Assembly: GCA_039707655.1 (NCBI GenBank)
Contig: CM077665.1
Coordinates: forward strand, 295,248,205 to 295,312,204
Length of the DNA stretch: 64,000 nt
Reading direction: 5' to 3'
Origin: Elymus sibiricus
Taxonomy: Eukaryota > Streptophyta > Magnoliopsida > Poales > Poaceae
Below are positions 45,925 to 58,065 of the stretch, piece after piece; within the stretch, counting starts at the first letter, position 1, and each line of letters starts with the position of its first letter. Under the pieces are notes generated by a model, which made no database searches, was not told the DNA's origin, and saw nothing but the letters and a program-made list of their open reading frames with translations. A program made the position numbers and the translations under genes.

Positions 45925-46792
45925 TGTTGGTGCGCTAGAATAGGGGTACCCAGTGCCCCTGACTTATGCACAGGCGGTAGAAGCAAAAACCCGGCGAATG
46001 ATCAAGACCAGACTCCTGCAACCCCAACGAGGCAGCCCAAGACTGGACTGCAACGCGCCAAGCACGTTCCTGACGCTTGCCGGGGACCAAGACATGCACA
46101 CCTTCCAGAAGACATGGCAAGCCACTACCCAGCAGGCGCGAGCCAACCGGACACCGCTCCACCGCATCGCTACGCCTACCACTTATCGATGCGGTGTCGA
46201 GCCCTCAGGCGGCTAATCAGCTCTCGCTAAGCACGTGGCGACACATCGGAATGCAAGTTACGCCCAGTTAACACCCGCCCTACAGCGTGTCAAGACCATA
46301 AGCAACGACCGGCCAAGCGATGGCAAGAGCTTGCCGGGGATGCACCCCCGAGAACCACCTAGGTAGGTAATCATGGCGTTTTGTCTCTAATGCCAGAGTT
46401 AGGTATGATAGCTCCGCTAAGCTATCTAATCGATAGATAATGACTATTTTGCCATTGTGGCGACCCCTTGCACTATAAAAGGAGGCCCAAGGCTACCTAG
46501 CTCAGGGTTAGCGATTCGGACACCCGAACACTTGTACTCGCATAGCAGCTCTCTCCCCGACAGCAGTCCTTGCCGGGGTTAGGCGTTGTGCGTTCTTCGT
46601 GTTCCTCCAATTAATCCACCAAAAAGCAGGAGTAGGGTTTTACGCTTAGCAGCGGCCCGAACCTGGGTAAATGCCTGTGTCCAGATCGTTGCGCCGTCTC
46701 ATGCTCTCCGCTCTTCGTGCAACGTGACCCCCCTGCCGAACCACAAGGGGCCTCTGGTCCCATAGGTGATCGTGTGCATCCGTGCCCCGACA
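45925..46792 (+). repeat. 3' LTR of the 3.4-kb element
   Basis: 868 bp, TGTTGGTGCGC to CCCCGACA; TATAAAAG at 46474-46481. Confidence 0.92.
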
Positions 46793-46797
46793 GTAGG
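46793..46797 (+). repeat. GTAGG target-site duplication, right
   Basis: Second copy of the 5-bp duplication. Confidence 0.92.
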
Positions 46798-47411
46798 TTT
46801 CACTAGTGGCTTCTCTCATGAGTATATCACACGGTGGGTGAACAAATTACTGTTGGGGAATTGATAGAAGATCAAATAATTATGACGATATCCAAGGCGA
46901 TGATCATTATATATGCATCACGTCCAAGATTAGTAGACCGAAAAGATTCTGCATCTACTACTATTACTCCACACATCGACCGCTATCCAGCATGCATCTA
47001 GTGTATTAAGTTCATGGAGAAACGGAGTAATGCAATAAGAACGATGACATGATGTAGACAAGATCTATTCATGTAGGAATAGACCCCATCTTGTTATCCT
47101 TAATAGCAATGATACATGCGTGCCTCGCTGCCCCTTCTATCACTGGGAAAGGATACCACAAGATCGAACCCCTCACAAAGCACCTCTTCCCATGGCAAGA
47201 AAAATCGATCTAGTTGGCCTAACTAAACCAAAGATTCGAAGAAGAAATACGAGGCTATAAGTAATCATGCTTATAAGAAATCAAAGAAGACTCAAATAAT
47301 ATTCATGGATAGAAACTGATCATGAACTCAAAATTCATCGGATCCCAACAAACACACCGCAAAAAGTCATTACATCAAATAGATCTCCAAGAGACCATTG
47401 TATCGAGAATC

Positions 47412-47455
<44 letters not shown>

Positions 47456-47980
47456 TCTAGCTACTGCCTACGGACCCGTAGGTCTATGGTGGACTACTCA
47501 CGCATCATCGGAGAGGCACCAATGAGGATTATGAACCCCTCTGTGATGGTGTTAGATTGGATCTCGCGGTACTGGAACTTGCGGCGGCTGGAAGTATTTT
47601 TCGTCGATTCCTCTAAGGTTTTTGGAATATTTGGGTATTTATAGAGCTTAGAGGCGGTGGAGGGGGGTCCCGAGGCTACCACAACCCACCAGGGCGCGTC
47701 AGGGGCCTCTGGCGCGCCCTGGTGTCTTCTGGGCCACCTGGGTGCTTCTTTGGCTCACTGGCTTTCTTCTGGTCCAAAAAAAATCTCCAAAACGTTTCAT
47801 CGCGATTGGACTCCGTTTGGTACTAATATTCTGCGAAGTAAAAAACAAGCAAAAAGCAGCAGTTGGCACTTGGCACTATGTCAATAGGTTAGTCCCAAAA
47901 AAATGATTGTAAAACATCCAAGAATGATAATATAACAGCATGGAACAATCAAAAATTATATATACGTTGGAGATGTATCA
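46798..47980 (-). repeat. Sabrina/WHAM-type 5' LTR, right block
   Basis: Remainder of the LTR to its start TGATACATCTCCAACG at 47980. TATAAATA (minus) at 47636-47643. Without the insertion the LTR is about 1.57 kb. Confidence 0.8.
47415..47449 (+). repeat. (AG)n microsatellite
   Basis: About 17 AG units inside the LTR. Other copies have short AGAGAG tracts at the same place (52850, 57488), so this is a local expansion. Confidence 0.9.
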
Positions 47981-49749
47981 CCCTTTTCTATAATCCCTTT
48001 CAATAGATCATTTTCTTTCTCAAGTGTAACTTGGCTAAGAGAATCATTAGTGGAATCAATAGAACTACTAGAAGCAATACCATTAGATTTTTCATTTTTA
48101 TTGCTACTAGTTGAAGAACCTTTCTTGCCTTTGTTACTAGATTGCTTAGTCTTAACTTGTGGAATAAATGTAGACAAGAGTAGTTATTTGGATAGATAAG
48201 AAGATGTCTTCTTTCGAAGATCATCATTGATTGCTTTAAGAAACTCATGTTCTTGCTCCAAATTGAGTTTCTCGAAGCGTAGCTTCTCATGCATTCTTAC
48301 AAGCTCTCTATGATCTTCTAAAGTAGATTCATGGGCTAACTTAAGAGTGTTTAATTCTTTAGTTAGTCGTTCTATTTCCTTCTTATCATCATCATATGAC
48401 TTATCTTGACTAGCATGATCATTATCTAGTTCATTTTGACTAATATCACTAGTTTTGTCAAATAGCAAGTCATCATCTCCAAGTAAGTCATCCTCGTCAC
48501 TATTGAAGTCAATGTATTCGGGGTGTGATACATTGGGGCCTTTAGCCATGAAGCAACTTCCACTTTTTTTATTTGGTGAATCAAATATGTCGTAGGAGTT
48601 GGACGAAACGAGTGCAAGTCCGGCAACCCCTTCATCTTGACTATAGTCGGAGTCGGAGTGATAGCTTCTCTCGGAGTGATTGTCGGATTCGGAGCCGGAA
48701 ACCCATTGACCAACATGAGCTTGATGTCTTCTTCTTCTGTAGCTCTTGGTGTACTTGTCCTTCTTCTCCGAGTCCCTACTTCTCCTTGAGGGTCTTCGTT
48801 CATAATGATCATCTCTACTCCTTCTCTCTCTATGAGGTGACTCATCTCTTGAGCTCTTTCTTCTAGGTGACTCTTCTCTTCTTTTGTGGGGGGGGGCATG
48901 CACTCATTGGAGTAGTGTCCGGGCCTTCCACAATTGTAACAAATTTCGGTCACGACTAGATGAACGCTTCTCTTCAAATCTTGCATTGGAGCTTCTTTCT
49001 TTGCCTCTACTCTTGTAGAACTTGTTGAATTTCTTGACCATGAGGCTTATCTCTTCATTGGTTACAAGGTTGTCACTTGATGTAGCAGGAATGTCACTTG
49101 TAGCTTTGTAAGCACCGCTTGACTTGGTGTGAAGTTCTTCCTTGTCCTTGAGTGACATCTCATGAGCAACAATCCTTCCAATGACATCCATAGGCTTGAT
49201 ATCTTTGTAGTTTGGCATCATTTGGATCAATGTGCACACGGTGTTGTACTTTCCATCCAAGGCTCTAAGGATCTTCTTGATAATGAATTTGTCGGTCATT
49301 TCTTCGTTTCCTAAGCCGGCAATCTCATTGGTGATGAGAGCAAGCCTAGAGTACATTTCCGCGACTCCTTCACCATCCTTCATCTTGAACTTGTCAAGTT
49401 GACTTTGTAGCACATCCAACTTAGATTCCCTGATGGATTCGGTACCTTCGTGCATATCAACCAAAGTATCCCAAATTTCCTTTGCATTCTCAAGACGGCT
49501 AAGGCAGTTGAATAGAATGTCACATGCTTGAGCGTTGTATTGCAACATCTTCAATTCTCCCGCGGTCGCTTCACGATCCGGTTCCTTTCCATCACCAAAG
49601 AATTCACCTTGCAAACCAACACAAACAACAGCCCATATGGCGGGGTTATGACCAAGAATATGCATTTTCATCTTATGCTTCCAACTAGCAAAGTTTGTAC
49701 CATCAAAATACGGACCTCTACGGTGATAACTTCCCTCACTAGACACCAT
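47981..49749 (-). pseudogene. gag: Sirevirus-like gag, truncated and frameshifted (copy C)
   Basis: Begins at ATG 49749 and follows the intact gag at 20402-22588 closely. A short deletion near 49500 removes about eight codons (CPEEFNKI-type segment), a frameshift follows near 48940 within the zinc knuckle region, a G-run near 48890 adds another shift, and a stop lies near 48184. It is cut at 47981 after GIIEKG by the start of the Sabrina/WHAM-type LTR. RS-rich, acidic and coiled-coil-like segments are still readable. Confidence 0.88.
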
Positions 49750-49788
49750 ACTCTCCTAGGTTGTGAGACCAATTCAATGGAGACCAAA

Positions 49789-49800
49789 GCTCTGATACCA
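49789..49800 (-). promoter_or_regulatory. Primer-binding site, initiator-Met tRNA (copy C)
   Basis: TGGTATCAGAGC on the minus strand, two bases from the LTR end. Confidence 0.88.
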
Positions 49801-49802
49801 CT

Positions 49803-50218
49803 TGTAGGATCGAAATGATGTCTAGAGGGGGGTGATTAGACTACTTGACCAAATAAAAATATAACCTTTTCCCAATTTAGTTGTGGGCAGATTTTAGCAA
49901 TTGTAGCAAGTCAAGTTCACCCTACACATGCAAGCCTCAGAGTATAGCAACGGAAAGTAAAGACATGCAAATGTAAGAGGTTAGGGATTGGAAGATCAAA
50001 CGCAATTTGGAGACCCGGAGATTTTTTTCCCGTGGTTCCAATAGGTGGTGCTATCGTACGTCCACGTTTATGGAGACTTCATCCCACGGAGGGTAACGGT
50101 CACGAGAGCCCACAGAGGGCTCCGCCCACGAAGGGTCCACGAAGTAGCAACCTCGTCTATTCCATGATCGCCTACGTCCACGGAGGACTAGCCTTACTCG
50201 GGGTAGATCTTCACGAGG
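49803..50218 (-). repeat. Sirevirus-like LTR, U5-side fragment (copy C)
   Basis: First 416 bases as read on the plus strand, matching other copies up to GGGTAGATCTTCACGA, then truncated. Confidence 0.82.
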
Positions 50219-50263
50219 AATTCAATCATGTGTAGTCAATTGAATCTTGTGTAGTCAAGACTA
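50219..50263. other. Unassigned 45-bp junction sequence
   Basis: Lies between a truncated Sirevirus-like LTR and the end of a Gypsy LTR. Contains GTGTAGTCAA twice, 19 bases apart. Origin not recognised. Confidence 0.4.
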
Positions 50264-50951
50264 TGCTGATACTTGTGATCTGCGTTGGGTTTTCCGTGAA
50301 GAGGAACGGGTGATGCAACACAGTATAGATAAGTATTTCTCTCAGTGAGAACCAAGTTATATTGAACCAATAGGAGTAGCACGCAACCCCCGTCTTCAGC
50401 GACTGCACACAAAGAAACAAACACTTGCACCCGATGCAGGCAAGAGGGTTGTCAATCCCCTTGAACTCGTTATTTGCAAGGAAATGAAGTGTGTAGATGA
50501 TAGTTGAATAATGTAAATTACAAAATGAAATAAAAGTAAATATATGGAAGGAAGGTAATGAAAGCTTTTGTAAATGTATAAGTGAATAGACCCGGGAGCC
50601 GTAGTTTTCTCTAGTGGCATCTCTCATGTAGTAGGCATACGGTGGGTAAACAAATTACTGTTGGGCAATTGATAGAAAAGCGCATAGTTATGCAATATTT
50701 ATTCTTGGCAATGATCATGTGTATATAGGCATCACGTCCATAAGCAAATAGGCTGACTCCTGCTTGCACCTATTACTATTACTCCACGTCAAGAGCGCTT
50801 CTATGCTTGTCTCTCTAAGTATTAAGTTCATGAAAAATAGAGTAATGCTTGGAGAACGATGACATGATGTAGACAAAGAAAACTCAATCAATATGAATTA
50901 ACCTCGTCGTTTTATCCTTAGTGGCAACAATACAAAGATGTGTCTTGTTGC
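50264..50951 (-). repeat. Element 2 3' LTR, left block
   Basis: U5-side part of the LTR up to the solo LTR insertion; continues at 52538. Confidence 0.78.
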
Positions 50952-52537
50952 TATAGGATCGAAAGTATGTCTAGAGGGGGGGTGATTAGACTACTTGACC
51001 AAATAAAAATCAAACATTTTCTCAATTTTGTTGTGGGAAGATTTTAGCAATTGTAGCAAGTCAAGTTCACCCTACACATGCAAGTCTAAGAGTATAGCAG
51101 CGGAAAGTAAAGACATGCAAATGTAAGAGGTTAGGGATTGGAAGATCAAACGCAATTTGGACGCGGAGATTTTTTTCCCGTGGTTCCGATAGGTGGTGCT
51201 ATCGTACGTCCTCATTTATGGAGACTTCAACCAACGGAGGGTAACGGTCGCGAGAGTCCACGGAGGGCTCCACCCACGAAGGGTCCACGAAGTAGCAACC
51301 TCGTCTATTCCATGATGGCCTACGTCCACGGAGGACTAGCCATACTCAGGGTAGATCTTCACGAAGTAGGCGATCTCCTTGCCCTTACAAACTCTTGGTT
51401 CAACTCCACAATCACTAAGAAGGAGGCTCCCAAGCGACACCTAACCAATCTAGGAGGCACCACCCTCCAAAAGGTAATAGATGTGGTAGTATGATGAACT
51501 CCTTGCTCTTGTGCTTCAAAAGATAGTCTCCTCAACACTCAATCACTCTCTCATGGATTTGGCATGTGTAGAAGAGATTGATTGGATGGAAAGCAACTTG
51601 GGAAGGCTAGAAATCAAGATCCATATGGTTGGAGTGGATGATCTTGATCTCAACACAAGGGAAGGTGGCTCTCTCTTAGAAAATTGGATATGGAAAGTGG
51701 GTGTGTGTTCTGAGTGCTTCTCTTCCGAGTGAATGGTGGTGGAGGGGTATATATAGGCTTCTCCAAAAATCCAACCGTTACAACATTATTGCCCAACTCG
51801 GTGAAACCGAAGTAGAAACTCGGTGGCACTGACTAGTTCAAAATGTGGCAACTTTAGGCTTTTCGGTGGAACCGATATATGAATCTCGGTGGTACCGATA
51901 TGGGTGACCTCGGCAATTACCAAATCTCGGTGGGACCGATTCCTCAAAGTCGGTGGGACCGATTTATAGAAATGGGCTAACAGAAAGTTGGTCCAACTTC
52001 TCGATGGTACCAATTTTCCAAACTCGGTGGGACCGAATCTAGAAAATGGCTAACCAGGAAGTTGTTCACTGTTTTCGGTGGCACCAAATGGAAAGCTGGT
52101 TGTACCGAGATGCTAGGGTTTGGTTTGGCTTCTGTCTTGGATAAACTCGGTGGATCTGGATGAGAATATTGGTGGCACCAAATGTTGACTTTAGGCTTTG
52201 GGCAGATGATATGTGTGGGAAAGTGGGTGAGTATTTTTGGTGGCTACCTCTAAGCACTTGAGCAACCAGATCATCATATTTACCTCATCCCCTTTTAATA
52301 GTATTGGCTTTCATATGGATTCAAAGTGATTTCTCACAAAATATAAAATGTAGAGTACTTGATCTTGAAGCATGGCCAATCCTATTCTTTCCTTTCCTTG
52401 GTGAGGTTCTCCACACAATCTTTTAGGCAATCCATCATTGAACTTTTTCCTAAGATACACTTAGTGGAAACATTAGTCCAATGAAATATATGTTGTTATT
52501 AATTACCAAAACCACCTAGGGAGAAGTTGTGCTTTCA
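50952..52537 (-). mobile_element. Solo Sirevirus-like LTR
   Basis: 1,586-bp LTR alone, with no internal sequence. Plus strand starts TATAGGATC (TG changed to TA) and ends GTGCTTTCA. Flanks GTTGC (50947-50951) and GTCGC (52538-52542) match at four of five bases, a decayed target duplication. TATATATA at 51749-51756; palindrome array about 51795-52110. Solo LTRs form by recombination between the two LTRs of one element. Confidence 0.88.
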
Positions 52538-53443
52538 GTCGCCTTCTGTCACTGGGATATAGAGCACCGCTAGATTGAACCCACTACAACGCACCCCTCT
52601 CACTGAAGAAATATCAATCTAGTTGGCCAAATTATTTCAATAGATCGGAGAGATTTACGAAGCTATAATAGTCATGCAAATAAGAACATAATAGATTTCA
52701 GAGAAGACTCAAATATTTTTCATGAATAATCTGAACATAAACCCACAATTCATCAGATCCCAACAAACGCACCGCTTAAAGTGATTACATCGAATAGATC
52801 ACCGCGAAGATGCATTTAACTTTGTATTGAAGATCAAGAGAGATAGAGAGATAGCCATCTGGGCACTAACTACGGACCCATAGGTGTGTAGGGAACTACT
52901 CACACATCACCATGGGAGCAGCAAGGTTGATGTAGAGGCCCTCCATGATCAACCCCCCCTCCGACAGGGCACCGGAACAGGGCTGCAAATGGGCACAAGG
53001 CGGAAAAGAGACTTGAGGCGGTGGAAAAAGTGTTTCGGGAGGCTCTCTAGGGTTTTTGGGATTTATTGGAATTTATATGCCAGAGAGGGGCGTCGGGGGA
53101 CTCCCGAGAGGGCCACCACACTACAGGGCGCGACCACCCCCCTGGGCGCGCCCTGTTGTGTGCTCGCTCCCTCGTGCGGCCTCAGGTCTCCTCCAGAAGC
53201 CTCCATGTCTTCTTTTGGTCCAGAAAAAATCATAAAAAAGTTTCGGGGCAATCGAACTTCATTTTGTACTGTAAACCTGAAAATTCAAAAACATGCAGAA
53301 AACAACAACTTGCACTAGGCATTTGGTTAATAGGTTAGTGCTAAAAAATATGGATTGGTAAATAATCACCCAAAAAGCATCCTAGAATGAAAATGTTATA
53401 GCATGGAACAACAAAAAATTGTAGATACGTTGGAGACGTATCA
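52538..53443 (-). repeat. Element 2 3' LTR, right block
   Basis: U3-side part ending at the LTR start TGATACGTCTCCAACG (minus) at 53443. Confidence 0.82.
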
Positions 53444-55412
53444 GCATCCCAAAGCTTAATTCCTGCTCGTCCTCGAGTAGGTAAATGATAAAACAGAATT
53501 TTTTATGTGATATGCTACCCAACATGTAATCTATTGAAAGTATGATCACTGAGAAACGATGAATTAATAAACATCAACATAGTAATATTCATAAACATAA
53601 GCAACATAATCATCAAGTTTCAAAATATATGATCCTTAAAGAATGTTCACCCCCTATTCATTTATCATATAAGAATTACATGGCTCCGTCTTCACCACAT
53701 AAAGACAAATGTCAATCGCCATGGTGTCAAGTCAGGCAATTGGACAGTACTTCTTAATGCGCTTCAACTTTTTATTACTCATGCAATATATGAGCATGAA
53801 CCAAGGATATAGCATAAAGGTGGAATAGAATATGGTGGTAGGTTTCAAAGGGGTAAAAGTGGAGAAGAAAGTCTCGCATCAACTAGGCGTATCAACGGGC
53901 TATGGAGATGCCCATCAATAGATATCAATGCGAGGAGTAGGGATTGCATGCAATAGATGCACTAGAGCTATAAGTGTATGAAAGCTCAACTGAAGCTACG
54001 TGGGTGTGCATCCAACTTGCTTGCTCATGAAGACCTCGGGCATTTGAGGAAGCCCGTCATCTGAATATACAAGCCAAGTTCTATAATGAAAAATTCCCAC
54101 TAGCATCTGAAATCGATAAAACAAGAGACTCTCTATATGAAGAACATGGTACCACTTTGAGGCACAAGTGTGGAAAATTTCTACTAACCAATGATCATGT
54201 CCTCATTTCCTCTCATATTACTACATCGATATAATCAACTCATGTTTCTTCTTTAGTGAGCTACATGAAAGTTTTTATTATATCCCCCTTGACTATCTAT
54301 CCTTTCTGGACTAGTCTTATAACACGTGCCCATTACCGTTCCTATTTCTTATATACTCTCGAAAAGATTTAAGTGAAGCATGAGAGTTCAATTATTTCTA
54401 CAAAATCTGAACGTCGTCGTGCTCTAAAAAGATATAAGTGAAGCACTAGAGCAACTGCCTATCTCAAAAGCTATAAGTGAAGCATATAGATTATTCTAAC
54501 AAATTATGATGACCGCGTGTATCTCTAAAATATGTGTGTCCAGCAAACAATGATTGTGGCAAACTAAAAGAAAAGCAAAATATAACACACGACGCTCCAA
54601 TAAAAACACATATCATGTGATGAATAAAAATATAGCTCCAAGTGACATACCGATAGATTGGAGACGAAAGAGGGGATGCCTTCCAGGGCATCCCCAAGCT
54701 TAGACGCTTGGGTCTTCCTTGAATATTACATTGGGGTGCTTTGCGAATCCCCAATCTTAGGGTCTTGCCACTTCTTATTCCCTCATCCATCCTTGTCCCA
54801 CCCAAAACTTGAAAACTTCAGCACACAAAACACAACAAAACCTTCGTGAGATCCGTTAGTATAATAGACATATCAAATACTTTAGGTACTGTTATAAATT
54901 GATTAATATTTTATTATGGCATAATAGGTACTGTATTGTAACTTCTCCTTGGCTTATACTCCCGATACAATCCATAACATCATCAAAACAAGCAAACTAT
55001 GCAAGCAAAAAAACAGAATCTGTCTAAAACAGAACAGTGTGTAATGATCTGTACTAAAACCATACTCCTGTAACTCCGAAAGTTCTGAACAATTAGGAAA
55101 ATCTGGGTAATTTGTATATCAATACTGTGTAAAAAACTCATATAAAAAATATGTTCCAGTAAAATCATAGAAATTCTGCACTGGATGCATAAGTTTCTGT
55201 TTTTGCACAGCATCAATTCTACTATCTTCCAAATCATCCCAAAGGCTTTACTTAGCACAAACACTAATTTAAACATGAAAACACGATAATTACATTAGCA
55301 ATAATCATGTCAACACAAACAGAAAGTAAAACAAAAATATAAATATAACTATTGGGTTGCCTCCCAACAAGCACTATTGTTTTACGCCCCTAGGTAGGCA
55401 TAATGCATAGTT
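53444..55412 (-). other. Element 2 non-coding internal region
   Basis: About 2 kb without a gene. Holds the TAAGTGAAGCA repeats (54366-54490), the stem-loop pair (54671-54758) and TTGGGAGGCAACCCAA (55351-55372). Same order as in element 1 and, inverted, in element 3. Confidence 0.65.
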
Positions 55413-56334
55413 TCAAGGATTGTAGTAATCATAGGAATGATCCATTTTTCTAAAATCATATTCCCTTATTTCAGCAGCAAGTTTACTAATGGATAAGCAA
55501 AAATAATTAAAGGGACTAAACTTCACCACACAAGGATCCGTGAGATCAATTTCAGGAGGAGGAGGAGGGTCCTCGTTAGGCTTTTCATAAGTAATAGCCA
55601 ATTCTTCATAGTATAAGTTTCAATAAAGATACTTCCTTAATTCTCTCTCAAGTATAAGATCCAATCCAAGATTTGATATGACAAATTGATCATTGTGTTC
55701 AGAAATTTTATCAACCAAAATGTTAGGTGGAACCTTTTTTCTAATATTCTCATCATGAGCAGCATAATTGGTTGATCTTAACTTCCTTATTTCTTCCAAG
55801 TCAGAGAGAATTCCTTCTATAGGTCGACACTCACCATTAACGCTATAATGAGAAAATATTTCTCTAGCTTCTTGCATAATGTGATTAAATTCATGAACGA
55901 GAAATATTGTAGCTAAGCGTTTAGTAGAAGCATCCTCAATATTAGAAAATTCTAGAAACAACCATTGTATATGGGGATGCATGTGCACAAATTGTCTCTA
56001 CAATGCGACTATAAGTAAAGATATAGCATCCGCATAACTACTAGTTCTATCAAGAATTGATCCTCCTATTAATGGTAACAAGCCAGCACAAGTGAAAAAA
56101 AAAATCCTTAATTACACTTTTCCCAATAATATTACCACTACCTATGCGAAATTTGTTTGATTGCATAATAGTGGGTTCTTCTTTAGAAGGATCATCCTCA
56201 GCAAGATTATCAAGTTTTTCTTTGGCCACTTCATCAAAATTTCTTTTAGTAATCTCATTATGTGGTGAATTTGGATGATCAAAAGCTTCCACACAGGCGG
56301 CGAAGGCATCACTAATCTCTTCAAACTCAGACAT
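55413..56334 (-). pseudogene. Gag-like ORF of element 2, unknown function
   Basis: Starts MSEFEEISDAFAACVEAFD at 56334, about 175 bases after the primer site. The first 75 residues are acidic. A frameshift at an A-run (56097-56106) precedes the segment TSSYADAISL, which continues in other frames to MHPHIQWLFLEFSN, FLVHEFNHIM and a C-terminal part with PPPPPEIDLTDPCVVK, ending at 55413. FLVHEFNHIM superficially resembles an HExxH metal site, but the spacing is HEFNH and the plus-strand copy reads HEFSYI, so I do not call a protease. The function of these non-autonomous Gypsy ORFs is unknown to me. Confidence 0.6.
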
Positions 56335-56509
56335 GATAGCAACTTCAAGTAAACAAAGCAAACAAGTAAACTAGATAACTAAGCAAGCAAGCAAATAGAA
56401 ATATATTTGTATTTTTGATTTTCATAAAGTAAAATATAATAGAAAATAAACAGTAGAACAAGTGAAATATAATTTATTTGTAGGGACCATACGAGAGTTT
56501 GATGATGTC

Positions 56510-56527
56510 TCCCCGGCAACTGCGCCA
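56510..56527 (-). promoter_or_regulatory. Primer-binding site, tRNA-Asp type (element 2)
   Basis: Minus strand TGGCGCAGTTGCCGGGGA, one base off the tRNA-Asp(GUC) complement. Confidence 0.8.
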
Positions 56528-56538
56528 GAAATTCTTCC

Positions 56539-58065
56539 TGCTACTTGTGAGCTGCATTGGGATTTTCCCCGAAGAGGACAGGAGATGTAGCACAATAGAG
56601 ATAAGTATTTTCCTCAGTGAGAAACCAAGGTTATGGAACCAATAGGAGAACCAAGCAAACTCTCTTCAACAACACCTACACACACAAAACCAAACACTTG
56701 CACCCAACATGGGCAAGAGGGTTGTCAAGCCCCTTGAACTTCTTACTTGCAAGGATTAAATATTGATAGAAATAGATAATGTAAAAGAAAAATAATTAAA
56801 ATTAAATAAATTGCATAGCGTATTTTTAGGTTTTTATATTTTTGTTTAAGTATACCCGGGGGCCATAGTTTTCGCTAGAGGCTTCTCTCTTGAATATAGC
56901 ATACAGTGGGTAGACAAATTACTGTTGGGCAATTGTCAGAATTGCACATAGTTATGACATGTTATTCACGACAATGATCATGTATATAGGCATCAAGTCC
57001 AAACAAGTAGACCGAAACAATTCTGCATCTACTACTATTACTCCACCAATCGATCGACTCTTGCCTACATCTATGGTATTAAGTTCATAACAAACAGATT
57101 AATGCTTGGAGCAAGGTGACATGATGTAGATAAAATAAGACAAGCAATATGTTCAGATCCCGTCATTTTATCCTTAATGGCAATGGTACAAATATGTGTC
57201 TTGTCTCCTTCTGTCATGTGGATATAGAGCACTACAAGATTGAACCCATTACAACACACCACACCCACTTAAGAAAAATCAATCTAGTTGGCCAAACCAA
57301 GCAGATAGATCAGAGAGAAATATGAACAATCGAACATAATAGAATTCAGAAAAGACTCAATTACTTACGATGAATAATCTGATCATAAACCCACAATTTA
57401 TCGGATCCCAATAAACACACCACAAAAGAAGATTACATCGAATAGATCACCGCGAGGATCGCGGTGAACATGGTATTGAAGATCAAAGAGAGAGAAGAAG
57501 CCACCTAGGTACTAGATATGGACCCATAGGACTGTGGTGGACTACTCATGCATCATCATGGAGGAAGCAAGGTCGATGTAGATGGCCTCCGTTGCCGATT
57601 CCCCCTCAGACAGAGAACCAGAAAAGGTCTTCAGATGGCCTCATGTCAGAATAGAGGCTTGCGGCGGCGCAAAAAGTGTTTCGGGTGGCTCTCTATTGGT
57701 TTCCCGATTTTAGAGAATTTATGGTGGTGGAATTATGTCAGACGGAGCCACGAGGGGCCCACAAGGCATCAGGGCATGCATGTTGCTTTGTCGTCTCCTC
57801 GTCTCACTTCCTGACTCCCCCGAAGCTCCCTGAGTCTCTATTGTACAGAAAAAAAATCGTCAAAAAGTTTCGTAGCATTTGGACTTCATTTGGTACAGAT
57901 TTTCTGGAAAACCAAAAACACGCAAAAACAACAACTGGCACTGGGTTAATAGGTTAGTTCCCAAAAATGATATAAAATAGCATATTATTGCATATAAATT
58001 GTCCTAGATTGATAATATAATAACATGGAACAATCAAAAATTATAGATACGTTGGAGACGTATCA
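56539..58065 (-). repeat. Element 2 5' LTR
   Basis: 1,527 bp; starts TGATACGTCTCCAACG at 58065 and ends CACAAGTAGCA at 56539. Confidence 0.85.

Larger units (their letters stand above)
43381..46792 (+). mobile_element. Complete non-autonomous LTR retrotransposon carrying antisense gene copy
   Basis: 3,412 bp with two LTRs of equal length (868 bp), each TG...CCCCGACA, GTAGG duplication, and a purine-rich CCCGGGGGCTCC before the 3' LTR. The internal region (44249-45924) has no gag or pol; on the opposite strand it holds a B3-domain gene copy. The base after the 5' LTR reads TATTTGGCGCACTAG, a possible but unassigned primer site. LTR differences are dozens by eye, so the insertion is not very recent. 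Superfamily is uncertain; orientation rests on TATA position and purine tract. Confidence 0.9.
40193..47980 (-). mobile_element. Sabrina/WHAM-type Gypsy element 1 (minus), 3' truncated
   Basis: 5' LTR at right (42995-47980, split by a nested element), tRNA-Asp primer site at 42966-42983, one gag-like ORF at 41901-42743, then non-coding sequence with stem-loops (41136-41220) and TAAGTGAAGCA repeats (40735-40945), truncated at 40193. No pol is present, so it is non-autonomous. Its LTR start (TGATACATCTCC at 47980) abuts Sirevirus-like gag, so it probably inserted into that element. Confidence 0.78.
50264..58065 (-). mobile_element. Sabrina/WHAM-type Gypsy element 2 (minus)
   Basis: 3' LTR at left (50264-53443, split by a solo LTR), internal region 53444-56538, 5' LTR at right (56539-58065). 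Primer site is at 56510-56527. The 3' end reads GAATTAAGCTTTGGGATGC then TGATACGTCTCC, as I recall for this group. One gag-like ORF, no pol. The two 5-bp flanks (GACTA left, CACCT right) do not match, so at least one end is rearranged. Confidence 0.8.

Noticed and set aside
47415..47449. AG repeat as a functional regulatory tract
   Set aside because: A simple microsatellite expansion within one LTR; relatives have only short AG tracts there.
55860..55910. HExxH-like metalloprotease motif in the element 2 ORF (HEFNH)
   Set aside because: Spacing and context do not match HExxH, and the related copy at about 59325 reads HEFSY, so no metal site is conserved.
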